From an uncultured Bacilli bacterium (GTDB taxonomy: Bacteria > Bacillota_I > Bacilli_A > RF39 > UBA660), in NCBI GenBank assembly GCA_910587745.1, contig CAJUNE010000035.1, forward strand, positions 1 through 11,942: DNA of 11,942 nt. Direction: 5' to 3'. Shown piece after piece: positions 6,356-11,942 of the stretch (its first letter is position 1; each line of letters opens with the position of its first letter). The notes under the pieces were generated by a model. That model saw only the letters and a list, made by a program, of their open reading frames with translations, had not been told where the DNA came from and ran no database searches. Both the position numbers and the translations under genes were made by a program.

Positions 6356-7234
6356 TTATTTCCAGTTAATTATTTCTTGTTCTAATACTAGGTCAATATT
6401 AAATTCTTTTTTAACTTCTTCTCTAATTAATTTTATCAAACTTTTTACATCATTACTAGTAGCATTACCAGCATTGACAATAAAATTGGCATGTTTATTA
6501 GAAACTTCTGCTCCACCTATTTTTTTTCCTTTTAAACCAACTGCTTCAATAAGTCTTCCTGCATAATCTCCTTCTGGATTACGAAAAACACTACCCGCTG
6601 ATGGCATATCAAGTGGTTGACTAATTTTACGTCTTTCACATCTATCTTGAATAATTTGTAAAGATTCTTCCTTTTTGCCATCTTCTAACAAAAAAGTTGC
6701 TTCTAAAACAATTAAGCCTAATTCTTTAATATTAGTATGACGATATTCATGAATAAATTTATCCTTTGGCATATCTACAACTTCAAAATTATTATTCAAA
6801 ACTTTTATACTTATAAGATTATCAAATATTTCTGAATTATAGGCACCAGCATTTCCAACTATTGAACCTCCAATAGTTCCCGGAATATTAACAGCCCACT
6901 CTAAACCAGTCAAATTTTCATTTATTGTACTCATTGTAAGTTTAGCCATCATAGTTCCTGCTCCAACTACAACCTTTTTATTATTAATATTTACATAATC
7001 AAAACCACTAAGTTTAATAATAGCGCCTTTAAAATAATCGTCTAATATTACATTAGAACCATTACCTAAAATCATGAAATCAATATTTTTTTCTTTTAAA
7101 TACTTAATTAAATCTATTAACCCCTCAATAGATGAAACTTCTATTAAATAATCACTTTTTGATACTATTTTATAAGTATTATAATTTTTTAAAGAAACAT
7201 CTTTTTTTATAGTTATATCTTTAATATTTTCCAT
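6356..7234 (-). CDS. murB: UDP-N-acetylenolpyruvoylglucosamine reductase MurB
   Basis: 292 residues, full length. MurB reduces UDP-GlcNAc-enolpyruvate to UDP-MurNAc with NADPH and FAD. The FAD-binding domain shows GNGSNVIL (57-64) and IPGTIGGSIVGNAGAYN (117-133). The substrate domain shows EYRHT (163-167), SAGSVFRNP (212-220, with the proton-donor Ser215) and the C-terminal LEQEI (284-288) with the catalytic glutamate. An AAGGTGAT Shine-Dalgarno sequence sits inside the end of murG; the genes overlap by 14 bases, implying coupled translation. Confidence 0.95.
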   Translation of the reverse strand: MENIKDITIKKDVSLKNYNTYKIVSKSDYLIEVSSIEGLIDLIKYLKEKNIDFMILGNGSNVILDDYFKGAIIKLSGFDYVNINNKKVVVGAGTMMAKLTMSTINENLTGLEWAVNIPGTIGGSIVGNAGAYNSEIFDNLISIKVLNNNFEVVDMPKDKFIHEYRHTNIKELGLIVLEATFLLEDGKKEESLQIIQDRCERRKISQPLDMPSAGSVFRNPEGDYAGRLIEAVGLKGKKIGGAEVSNKHANFIVNAGNATSNDVKSLIKLIREEVKKEFNIDLVLEQEIINWK

Positions 7235-8309
7235 TTAAAATCACCTTAATTTCATTTACAATTAGCTCACTACTATCAGTACGTCCCATATTTTTTAAAT
7301 TATTCTTCATAATTTGATATTTTTCTTCATTATTAAGTATTTCTGTAACTTCTAAAAATAATTTTTCACCTGTTAAATCTTTTTCCTCAATCATCATCCC
7401 TGCTTTTTTATCAACAATTTCTTTAGCATTATAAAACTGATGATTATTAGCAACATAAGGACTTGGAATAAATATTGCAGGCACATTTAAAGCTAAAATC
7501 TCACTCATTGTGCTAGCTCCCGCTCTTGTAACCATTAAATCCGTATTTTTAATTAACCCAGCTAAATTATCTAAATAAGGTAAAACTTTTACATTACTAG
7601 GAAGTTTTAAATCTTTAATAAAGTCTTCATAATATTTTTTACCTGTAATATATAAAATTTGATAATTACTTTTACGCGACATTAAAATAAATTCTTTTAA
7701 TTTAGCATTCATAGAACTACTACCCAAAGAACCCGCTACAACTAAAACCAACTTTTTATTATTATCAAGTCCTATATCACTTTTTTTAATTTCTTTCGTA
7801 CTTAAAGATGCTTCTCCACAAGGATTTCCAGAATAAATAACTTTTTTCGCTTTTTTAAAACTCTCTTTTGTAGATTCAAAAGAAACTGCTACCAAGTCTA
7901 TATCTTTAGATAATACTCTATTAGTTTTTCCAACAATACTATTCTGCTCATGTAAAAATGTTTTAATTTTAAGTTTTTTAGCCGCTTTTAAAACAGGATA
8001 AGTTACATATCCTCCAAAACCTAAAACTAAATCTGGATTAAAATCTTTTATTAATTTAACACATTTCTTATAACTTTTATTAATATAAAAAATATTTTTA
8101 ATATCTTTCATAATATTTTTACTAAAACCATATATTTCTATACCTTCATAAGGAATACCTCTATTGGGAACAATTTCACTTTCCATTCTATTTTTTGTAC
8201 CAATATATAAAACTTCCAAATTTTTACATTCTTCTTTTAGTTTATTTACTATAGCCAAAGCTGGATAAATATGTCCACCAGTACCACCAGCACTAACAAC
8301 TATTCGCAT
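7221..8309 (-). CDS. murG: UDP-GlcNAc:undecaprenyl-PP-MurNAc-pentapeptide GlcNAc transferase MurG
   Basis: 362 residues, the usual MurG length. This GT28 enzyme converts lipid I to lipid II at the inner face of the membrane. The N-terminal Rossmann domain has GGTGGHIYP (8-16), GFGGYVTYP (97-105) and the HEQN motif (120-123). The C-terminal domain has the donor-binding AGSLGSSSMN (192-201), TRAGASTMSE (261-270) and NHQ (289-291). The ATG at 8309 follows a GAGGTG Shine-Dalgarno sequence by 5 bases. An in-frame ATG at 8324 has no such site and would place the Shine-Dalgarno sequence inside the gene. It is the first gene of the murG-murB-divIB-queH operon. Confidence 0.95.
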   Translation of the reverse strand: MRIVVSAGGTGGHIYPALAIVNKLKEECKNLEVLYIGTKNRMESEIVPNRGIPYEGIEIYGFSKNIMKDIKNIFYINKSYKKCVKLIKDFNPDLVLGFGGYVTYPVLKAAKKLKIKTFLHEQNSIVGKTNRVLSKDIDLVAVSFESTKESFKKAKKVIYSGNPCGEASLSTKEIKKSDIGLDNNKKLVLVVAGSLGSSSMNAKLKEFILMSRKSNYQILYITGKKYYEDFIKDLKLPSNVKVLPYLDNLAGLIKNTDLMVTRAGASTMSEILALNVPAIFIPSPYVANNHQFYNAKEIVDKKAGMMIEEKDLTGEKLFLEVTEILNNEEKYQIMKNNLKNMGRTDSSELIVNEIKVILNGKY

Positions 8310-8327
8310 AAACTCACCTCTCATTTA

Positions 8328-8333
8328 ATTATA
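8328..8333 (-). promoter_or_regulatory. Candidate -10 of the murG operon
   Basis: A perfect TATAAT lies on the minus strand 19-24 bases upstream of the murG start. The -35 position holds TAGTTT, a poor match, so the promoter is plausible but not strong. It would start transcription near 8321, just before the murG Shine-Dalgarno sequence. Confidence 0.35.
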
Positions 8334-8402
8334 CTAAGAAAAGAGAAAAAAAACTATATAAAAATTAGTTTTCTACCATATTTAAGTTTATAAAAAGAAA
8401 AT

Positions 8403-8431
8403 TTGACTTAGTGCAAATCATATGATATCAT
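8403..8431 (+). promoter_or_regulatory. Promoter of the first candidate small RNA
   Basis: TTGACT (8403-8408) and TATCAT (8426-8431) are 17 bases apart with TGA before the -10. The -10 lies in a perfect 10-bp palindrome ATGATATCAT (8422-8431). The 12-mer AGAAAATTTGAC spanning the -35 (8396-8407) recurs exactly at 9153-9164. No rightward coding gene follows. Confidence 0.55.
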
Positions 8432-8436
8432 TGTAA

Positions 8437-8515
8437 ACAGAAGCAAGTTATGTTAAATTCGGAGAGGTATTATTAATACTTCCGGACGACATAACTTGCT
8501 TTTATATTTTTTCTA
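8437..8515 (+). ncRNA. Candidate small RNA ending in a long hairpin terminator
   Basis: Downstream of the promoter the sequence folds into a long hairpin: 13 pairs formed by 8441-8453 and 8489-8501 (AAGCAAGTTATGT with its complement). An inner stem follows, CGGA (8460-8463) with TCCG (8481-8484), capped by GTATTA/TAATAC. The outer stem runs into TTTTATATTTTTT, a U-rich tail, so the outer stem is also the terminator. A transcript of about 75 bases is predicted. Its 3' end overlaps the last codons of the leftward frame ending at 8502. On the minus strand the hairpin has no good U tract. I know no named RNA family that matches. Confidence 0.5.
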
Positions 8516-8717
8516 ATCTTTGTATTCTATAATGATTTTCTTTGTTTTCTTTATATATTACATCAAACTCAAATAAAAACTCAATATTTTCTATAACTAA
8601 CTTAATTAAATAATAGCTCCAAAGCTTGTTTTGAGATCTATCTTTATTTTCTAGAGTTTGATTAACTAATATCGCGTTTCTTATGATATTACCTAAATCA
8701 GAAAAAATAATTAAATG
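8502..8717 (-). pseudogene. In-frame continuation of the 8718-9038 gene beyond an amber codon
   Basis: After the TAG at 8720-8718 the same frame stays open for 71 more sense codons to a TAA at 8504-8502. The peptide looks like real protein: it starts HLIIFSDLGNIIRNAI, contains LWSYYLIKLVIENIEFLF, and ends in a Lys/Glu-rich stretch. It has no ATG, GTG or TTG codon, so it cannot be a separate gene with a usual start. The simplest reading is that 8502-9038 was one gene of about 178 codons, now split by a nonsense mutation (or sequencing error) or read through at TAG. Function unknown. Confidence 0.6.
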
Positions 8718-9038
8718 CTATTTTAAATATCTTTTTTGTAAAGAATTATTATTTATTTTATTTATACTTTCTTTTATATCAGTATTTGAGACTATTATAT
8801 CTACTCTATTATTCTTAAATATATTAATATTATGATATTTTTTAAAAATTATAACAGCAAAATGATATATATCAGTATTGCTTAAATTAAAAATAAATTC
8901 TTTTTCTATTTTTAGTTTTGACATAACATAATATCCATTTTCTTCGTCTAATATTTCACTTTTAAATATTTCATTAACGTTTTTATATTTATTAAATACT
9001 ACGTCATTTAATGGAATATTTTTCTCTTTTGTAATCAT
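8718..9038 (-). CDS. Hypothetical protein, 106 aa, probably the N-terminal part of a split gene
   Basis: I do not recognise this family. The product is Asn/Lys/Ile-rich, without a membrane segment, signal peptide or visible catalytic motif. The frame is open to a TTG at 9056, but that codon abuts the AAGGAG Shine-Dalgarno sequence, so the ATG at 9038, 8 bases after it, is the likely start. The ribosome binding site lies in the loop of a small inverted repeat (9037-9061) whose arm includes the start codon. The gene ends in TAG, the only such stop in the window, and the frame continues open for 71 codons beyond it. It sits between two candidate small RNAs transcribed in the opposite direction. 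Confidence 0.6.
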   Translation of the reverse strand: MITKEKNIPLNDVVFNKYKNVNEIFKSEILDEENGYYVMSKLKIEKEFIFNLSNTDIYHFAVIIFKKYHNINIFKNNRVDIIVSNTDIKESINKINNNSLQKRYLK

Positions 9039-9061
9039 AACTTTTGCTCCTTTCAAGTTAT
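9036..9061 (-). promoter_or_regulatory. Inverted repeat enclosing the ribosome binding site of the 8718-9038 gene
   Basis: On the minus strand ATAACTT (9061-9055) and AAGTTAT (9043-9037) are exact complements separated by an 11-base loop that contains the GGAG. The second arm contains the A and T of the start codon. A hairpin here could limit ribosome access. The arms match the CAAGTTATG element of the two neighbouring hairpin RNAs, so those RNAs could pair with this leader through 8-9 bases. Confidence 0.4.
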
Positions 9062-9092
9062 ATTTTCATTAAATATATTAGAAAATAAACTT

Positions 9093-9101
9093 ATCATAGC
9101 A
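9093..9101 (-). promoter_or_regulatory. Candidate extended -10 for the split gene
   Basis: TGCTATGAT on the minus strand (9101-9093) fits an extended -10 (TGn-TATGAT). The corresponding -35 position holds CAAATC, a weak match, while a perfect TTGACA (9115-9110) lies too close at 11 bases. The assignment is tentative. Confidence 0.3.
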
Positions 9102-9159
9102 TAAAGTTATGTCAAGATTTGTTGCACTTTGTAAAAGCAATAATATTTTTATAGAAAAT

Positions 9160-9188
9160 TTGACATAAAAAGAATTATCTAGTAAAAA
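9160..9188 (+). promoter_or_regulatory. Promoter of the second candidate small RNA
   Basis: TTGACA (9160-9165) and TAAAAA (9183-9188) are 17 bases apart. The -10 is weak, but the region aligns without gaps to the promoter at 8403: the 12-mer AGAAAATTTGAC is identical, and ACAGAA follows 34 bases after the first T of TTGAC in both. Confidence 0.4.
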
Positions 9189-9193
9189 TGTAT

Positions 9194-9262
9194 ACAGAAA
9201 GAAACATAATAAGGAAGTCAAGTTATGCGCCCACTTTACATCACTTGTTTTTTATATAATTT
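9194..9262 (+). ncRNA. Second candidate small RNA, paralogous to 8437-8515
   Basis: From a predicted start near 9194 the sequence reaches a hairpin whose arms are CAAGTTATG (9219-9227) and CATCACTTG (9239-9247), nine positions with one mismatch, followed by TTTTTT and a second T run. The 5' arm is identical to the 9-mer in the outer stem of the first candidate. Relative to that unit it has 18 more bases before the hairpin and a simpler loop. No rightward gene follows. A 23-codon frame beginning at 9188 lacks a Shine-Dalgarno sequence. Confidence 0.4.
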
Positions 9263-9270
9263 TTTATCTA

Positions 9271-9600
9271 TTACCAAAACCATCCTTTTAACACATCAAA
9301 AATTCCTGATAACCCTTTAGTCATAAAGTCACTTATTCCATTAGATATTTTATTACCAACTTTTGTTACCCCATTAGAATAGTCTACTTTTTCTTCTTTT
9401 AAATAATCTTTAACATCTATTACTTGTCCTTGAGCTAAATCACTTTCAAATCTTTCCATCGCTTCTTTAGTAAGAACTGCTCTATTATGTGATTTAGTTT
9501 CATAATAACCACTTTCATAAGCAATAATAAGAGCAATATATATAAAAAATAATATATATATTGTTCTAAAAAAATATCTAGTTTTTTTATTTTTTTTCAT
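9271..9600 (-). CDS. Small membrane-anchored protein encoded with spoIIP, function unknown
   Basis: 109 residues. A basic N-terminus (MKKNKKTR) is followed by one membrane segment (about residues 9-27). The remainder, by the positive-inside rule, is outside the cytoplasm or in the intermembrane space of a sporulating cell. The segment EAMERFESDLAQGQVIDVKDYL (46-67) looks like a conserved amphipathic motif, and the C-terminal 35 residues form a Gly/Phe/Trp-rich amphipathic helix. A GAGGAGG Shine-Dalgarno sequence lies 6 bases before the ATG. The start overlaps the end of spoIIP by 14 bases, which implies coupled translation and a related role. I recall similar small proteins beside spoIIP in related genomes but cannot name a function. 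Confidence 0.8.
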   Translation of the reverse strand: MKKNKKTRYFFRTIYILFFIYIALIIAYESGYYETKSHNRAVLTKEAMERFESDLAQGQVIDVKDYLKEEKVDYSNGVTKVGNKISNGISDFMTKGLSGIFDVLKGWFW

Positions 9601-10492
9601 TCTTTTCCTCCTCTATATAAAGCGCTATAACATTAGCTAATAATTTTAAACTTCTATTAACTTCATCAATAGTATTTTCTTTACCACCAATAAAGATTCT
9701 CAAAGCTTTAGAAGAGAAATCTTGATTATATACACCATGAAAACCATTTCCTCCTCGCATACTAATTCCTCTAGTAATATTTTTATTAACATTTATTAAC
9801 TTATCATTTAAAATAGTAGCAAATCTTTTATTTTCTTCATAGGTATCATAATCTGTTCCTACAATAAATAATATTTTAGCAAAATTTTCTTTTTCTCCTA
9901 TATAAGTAGTAGCATCTCTTTTATCTTCACTTAATCCTATATCAAAAAAGTATTCTAAAGTTTGAATATTATTTTTAGCTTTTTCCATTAATATTCTAGA
10001 CCCTTTATAACTAAGAGAATAATCTATATTATTATCTTTTAAAGTTTTAGCAACACTTTCTTTTTCTACTAAAGAATTAATATTTAGTTTTTTTAAATAT
10101 TCTTGTAATATTAAATTGCCCTGCGTTACAACTGGATTTATACTATAAGAACTATAATAAGGATTAACATATTTATCAGTTTGAAAAGTATTATATAAAT
10201 ATATTACAGGCTCTGTATCTATAGTATTACTTACTTTAGATTCATTACTAAACGGAAAACCAAATATATTATTATAAAATCTATTTTCTTTACTATTATT
10301 ATTAATACTAAAAATACTTCCATAACTATTATTAATAATAGAACTAGTTAATTTTTCTTGATCAAAAGATTTTAAAAACATGTTTAAAGTTAATTTAATA
10401 AAAACCATTAAAACAATAATTAAAATTATATAAAAACACAATAATTTATATCTTGGAACTTTAATAGTCTTTCTTGTTATAAATCTTTTCAT
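9587..10492 (-). CDS. spoIIP: Stage II sporulation protein P (SpoIIP) homologue with lost catalytic residues
   Basis: 301 residues from the chosen start. A cytoplasmic basic tail and one membrane segment (about 16-38) are followed by a linker and a SpoIIP/amidase-3-like domain (about 94-295). Landmarks are VIYLYNTFQTDKY (96-108), SYKGSRILMEKA (161-172), AKILFIVGTD (205-214), RGISMRGGNG (241-250), VYNQD (254-258) and ALRIFIGGKENTIDEV (263-278). SpoIIP is an N-acetylmuramoyl-L-alanine amidase acting with SpoIID and SpoIIM in engulfment. By my recalled alignment the metal/catalytic residues are replaced: F103 for the motif-1 His, G186 for the His of D-x-H-R-D, and F267 for the Glu of L-x-E-x-G-G. 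H252 is the only histidine in the protein. The frame is open to a TTG at 10540, but the ATG at 10492 has a GGTGAT site. Confidence 0.8.
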   Translation of the reverse strand: MKRFITRKTIKVPRYKLLCFYIILIIVLMVFIKLTLNMFLKSFDQEKLTSSIINNSYGSIFSINNNSKENRFYNNIFGFPFSNESKVSNTIDTEPVIYLYNTFQTDKYVNPYYSSYSINPVVTQGNLILQEYLKKLNINSLVEKESVAKTLKDNNIDYSLSYKGSRILMEKAKNNIQTLEYFFDIGLSEDKRDATTYIGEKENFAKILFIVGTDYDTYEENKRFATILNDKLINVNKNITRGISMRGGNGFHGVYNQDFSSKALRIFIGGKENTIDEVNRSLKLLANVIALYIEEEKNEKK

Positions 10493-10507
10493 ATTATCAC
10501 CAATATA

Positions 10508-10540
10508 ATTATACAAAATAAAAAACAAAAAATTTGTCAA
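10508..10540 (-). promoter_or_regulatory. Possible spoIIP promoter elements with long spacing
   Basis: Minus-strand TTGACA (10540-10535) and TATAAT (10513-10508) are both perfect, but 21 bases apart, longer than sigma-A normally accepts. The TATAAT alone is well placed for a leader of about 10-15 bases. I see no convincing sigma-E type element, although spoIIP is a mother-cell gene in Bacillus. Confidence 0.3.
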
Positions 10541-10570
10541 TAAAAAAACAACTTATCAAATTAAGCTGTT
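10541..10570 (-). terminator. Rho-independent terminator of the zinc-ribbon gene
   Basis: On the minus strand AACAGCTTA (10570-10562) pairs with TAAGTTGTT (10555-10547) over nine positions including one G-U, across a 6-base loop, and runs into seven T. The first arm contains the stop codon of the 10561-10719 gene. It separates that gene from spoIIP. Confidence 0.85.
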
Positions 10571-10719
10571 TTTCTACTATTATTTTGTTTTTTTAAATCT
10601 CTACAAGCTTTACATCTTTTTGGTTCTGTTAAACCATGTTCTTGATAAAATTCTTGTTCTTTTGCTGTAAAATCAAATTCTTTACCACAATCTTTACAAA
10701 CTATTTTTTTGTCTGACAT
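10561..10719 (-). CDS. Small zinc-ribbon protein, 52 aa
   Basis: The product has CKDC (residues 8-11) and CKAC (36-39), a four-cysteine zinc ribbon. Between them GKEFDFTAKEQEFYQEHGL and the following EPKRC match the probable zinc-ribbon family zf-trcl (PF13451), typically encoded as 50-100 residue proteins of unknown function in Bacillota and other bacteria. A basic C-terminus (KKQNNSRK) may contact nucleic acid; that is inference. It has a perfect AAGGAGG Shine-Dalgarno sequence 8-9 bases before the ATG and its own terminator, suggesting high expression as a single gene. No clear -10/-35 pair was found in 10720-10827. Confidence 0.85.
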   Translation of the reverse strand: MSDKKIVCKDCGKEFDFTAKEQEFYQEHGLTEPKRCKACRDLKKQNNSRKTA

Positions 10720-10827
10720 TAAACTAACCTCCTTTAGGACTTAAAACTTTACATATATATCCCAAAAGAAATATAAGAATAATAATCCTATTAATATAAT
10801 ACTCTTTTTTACTAAAAAAAGCAATAA

Positions 10828-11942
10828 TTAATCAGCAACTATATAAGGATTATCTAAAGTACCATTACCACTAGATATTATTATATCTGATTTTAAGTTA
10901 ATTACTGGACGCAATCCACTGCTTGTCCAATCTAAACTAACATAAGCAAGATAACCATTTAAATCCACGCGAAATACCCCGCCAAAACTGCCGCTCCAAA
11001 AATATGGAGTCATTGTAAAATAATTTTGTCCATTATATAAATAATAATTATAGTTGTTTTCGTTTTTACTTCCAGCGAATTCTACTTCATCTGCTGTTAT
11101 TGCTCCTACCTTCATAATATATATATCTTGAGGATTACATTTTAACGTAGGTTGATATAATTCATATAATCTTTTAGGACCTGCATAGCCAAATTTCGTT
11201 CCTGTGTCTGACCATATATCAATATATCCAGATTCCCATGTTGATAATGGCTTATCAACATTTCTATCATTACAGAATTTTCCATCAGCAACTTTCTCTA
11301 GATTTGTACCAGTTATATTTGTATTAAACCATTTTTCTGTTTGTATTTTTATATTACTTGATATTGCAGTATTATTATTTACTGGTCTTTGACTACCTAA
11401 AGTATATGTCCATCCAACATATGAACTATTATTATATTGTCCATCACTTGTTGCATAATATTTTTCTGCATTTGTTGCCCCAACAATAACACTTTCCGTT
11501 GTTGATGTACCGTTTGCGTGACATGTAGACCCGTCATATATTAATCTTAAACTACCATCACCATTAATTCGAACTATTCTCCAACAGAAACCACCAAATT
11601 TTAAATAATTAGTTGTTGCTGCTCCTCGCCAATAGTATGATGTTCCTCCATACATTTCATCACTTGTCTCATATACACCTTCATCTACATAAGCGTTAAT
11701 GCTAAAGTCTGGCTCATTTGTTTTTACTGTTAAATTGCCTAATAATGTATTTACTTCTTTTGCTGCTTTGTCTAAATACAAATAACAACTTGTTCCACTT
11801 TTTGTTAACCCTTTTACAGTTATATTAGGAGTTATTCCTATTGGCCTGGCTCCATTACTACATGTACTCTTGCTAGTATTTACTGCATATCCACTTTGAG
11901 GTATTTCTTCTACCTCTTGATAACTTCCATCTTCTTGTTCTA
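10828..11942 (-). CDS. C-terminal part of a secreted DUF6273-like surface protein, 5'-truncated by the window
   Basis: The frame is open from the right edge to a TAA at 10830-10828, giving 371 codons without an in-frame start that has a Shine-Dalgarno sequence; a TTG at 11781 is internal. Visible parts are IPQSGYAVNTSKSTCSNG near the edge and LTKSGTSCYLYLD, where TSC may pair with the earlier STC. The domain core has GGFCWRIVRINGDGSLRLIYDG and ends with SGLRPVINLKSD and GNGTLDNPYIV, as in DUF6273-type extracellular domains. Ser/Thr/Asn/Tyr/Gly richness and paired cysteines suggest an exported protein. In related genomes such domains often follow a prepilin-type N-terminus, but the N-terminus is not in the window, so any link to the ATPase at 3696 is inference. 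No convincing terminator was seen after the stop. Confidence 0.75.
   Translation of the reverse strand, partial: EQEDGSYQEVEEIPQSGYAVNTSKSTCSNGARPIGITPNITVKGLTKSGTSCYLYLDKAAKEVNTLLGNLTVKTNEPDFSINAYVDEGVYETSDEMYGGTSYYWRGAATTNYLKFGGFCWRIVRINGDGSLRLIYDGSTCHANGTSTTESVIVGATNAEKYYATSDGQYNNSSYVGWTYTLGSQRPVNNNTAISSNIKIQTEKWFNTNITGTNLEKVADGKFCNDRNVDKPLSTWESGYIDIWSDTGTKFGYAGPKRLYELYQPTLKCNPQDIYIMKVGAITADEVEFAGSKNENNYNYYLYNGQNYFTMTPYFWSGSFGGVFRVDLNGYLAYVSLDWTSSGLRPVINLKSDIIISSGNGTLDNPYIVAD

Noticed and set aside
8441..8501. Integron attC site or transposon end
   Set aside because: The hairpin lacks the R/L box arrangement of attC (AAC outside left, GTT outside right), and there is no transposase, integrase or target duplication nearby.
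8718..8720. TAG as pyrrolysine or a recoded sense codon
   Set aside because: No pyl genes or catalytic context are visible and one case is not enough. A nonsense mutation is simpler, so the amber codon is reported without claiming recoding.
9188..9259. 23-codon rightward frame within the second hairpin unit
   Set aside because: No Shine-Dalgarno sequence, and the ATG precedes the predicted transcription start near 9194. The first unit has no matching frame.
10720..10827. Terminator after the surface-protein gene
   Set aside because: A CTTTTTT/AAAAAAG stem exists near 10805-10822 on the minus strand but is pure A/T apart from one pair and is not followed by a T run.
11204..11392. Rightward 62-codon open frame
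   Set aside because: It is fully antisense to the surface-protein gene and lacks a ribosome binding site or family resemblance.
1..11942. tRNA, rRNA, CRISPR array or riboswitch (including preQ1 for queH)
   Set aside because: No cloverleaf, conserved rRNA block, regularly spaced repeat or recognisable aptamer was found. queH has no leader of its own because it starts within divIB.

Overview
The window is very AT-rich (roughly 27-28% GC by eye) and densely coded, with Shine-Dalgarno starts, sigma-A-type promoters and standard code. TGA is a real stop (it ends the amidoligase gene) and Trp is TGG, so this is not a UGA-Trp mollicute. A spoIIP homologue, the murG-murB-divIB order, a PilB/ComGA-type ATPase and a pilin-machinery-like surface protein point to an uncultured low-GC Bacillota, probably a gut Bacilli lineage near Erysipelotrichales/RF39. 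That placement is inferred from gene content only.

Layout. 1-117: start codon of a leftward gene cut by the window edge, and the terminator of the next gene. 118-495: a small unknown protein with an Sm-like pattern (leftward). 580-828: the ribosomal protein bL28 gene (rightward) with a 21-bp perfect palindrome in its promoter, ending in a hairpin terminator that also serves the converging operon. 827-2352: an amidoligase plus gamma-glutamylcyclotransferase-like operon (leftward) from a consensus promoter. 2378-3613: rlmD-type rRNA methyltransferase (leftward), divergent from a PilB/ComGA/GspE-family ATPase at 3696-4901. 4913-8333: the leftward operon murG-murB-divIB-queH, combining peptidoglycan precursor synthesis and division with the last step of queuosine synthesis.

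8396-9262 is the least ordinary part. A leftward gene of unknown function has an in-frame amber codon two thirds of the way along (the only TAG stop among the genes here). It is flanked by two rightward promoter-plus-hairpin units that look like paralogous small RNA genes. The 9-mer CAAGTTATG or its complement recurs in both hairpins, around the gene's ribosome binding site, and upstream of it.

9271-10492: a leftward pair, spoIIP and a small membrane protein. The SpoIIP homologue has lost the histidine and glutamate residues expected of the zinc amidase. 10561-10719: a 52-residue zinc-ribbon protein with a clear terminator. 10828-11942: the C-terminal part of a secreted, cysteine-containing surface protein of the DUF6273-like type, whose frame is open through the right edge.

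Several longest-frame starts are too far upstream because they run through the promoter or the Shine-Dalgarno sequence. The starts given here were chosen by ribosome binding site and promoter position.
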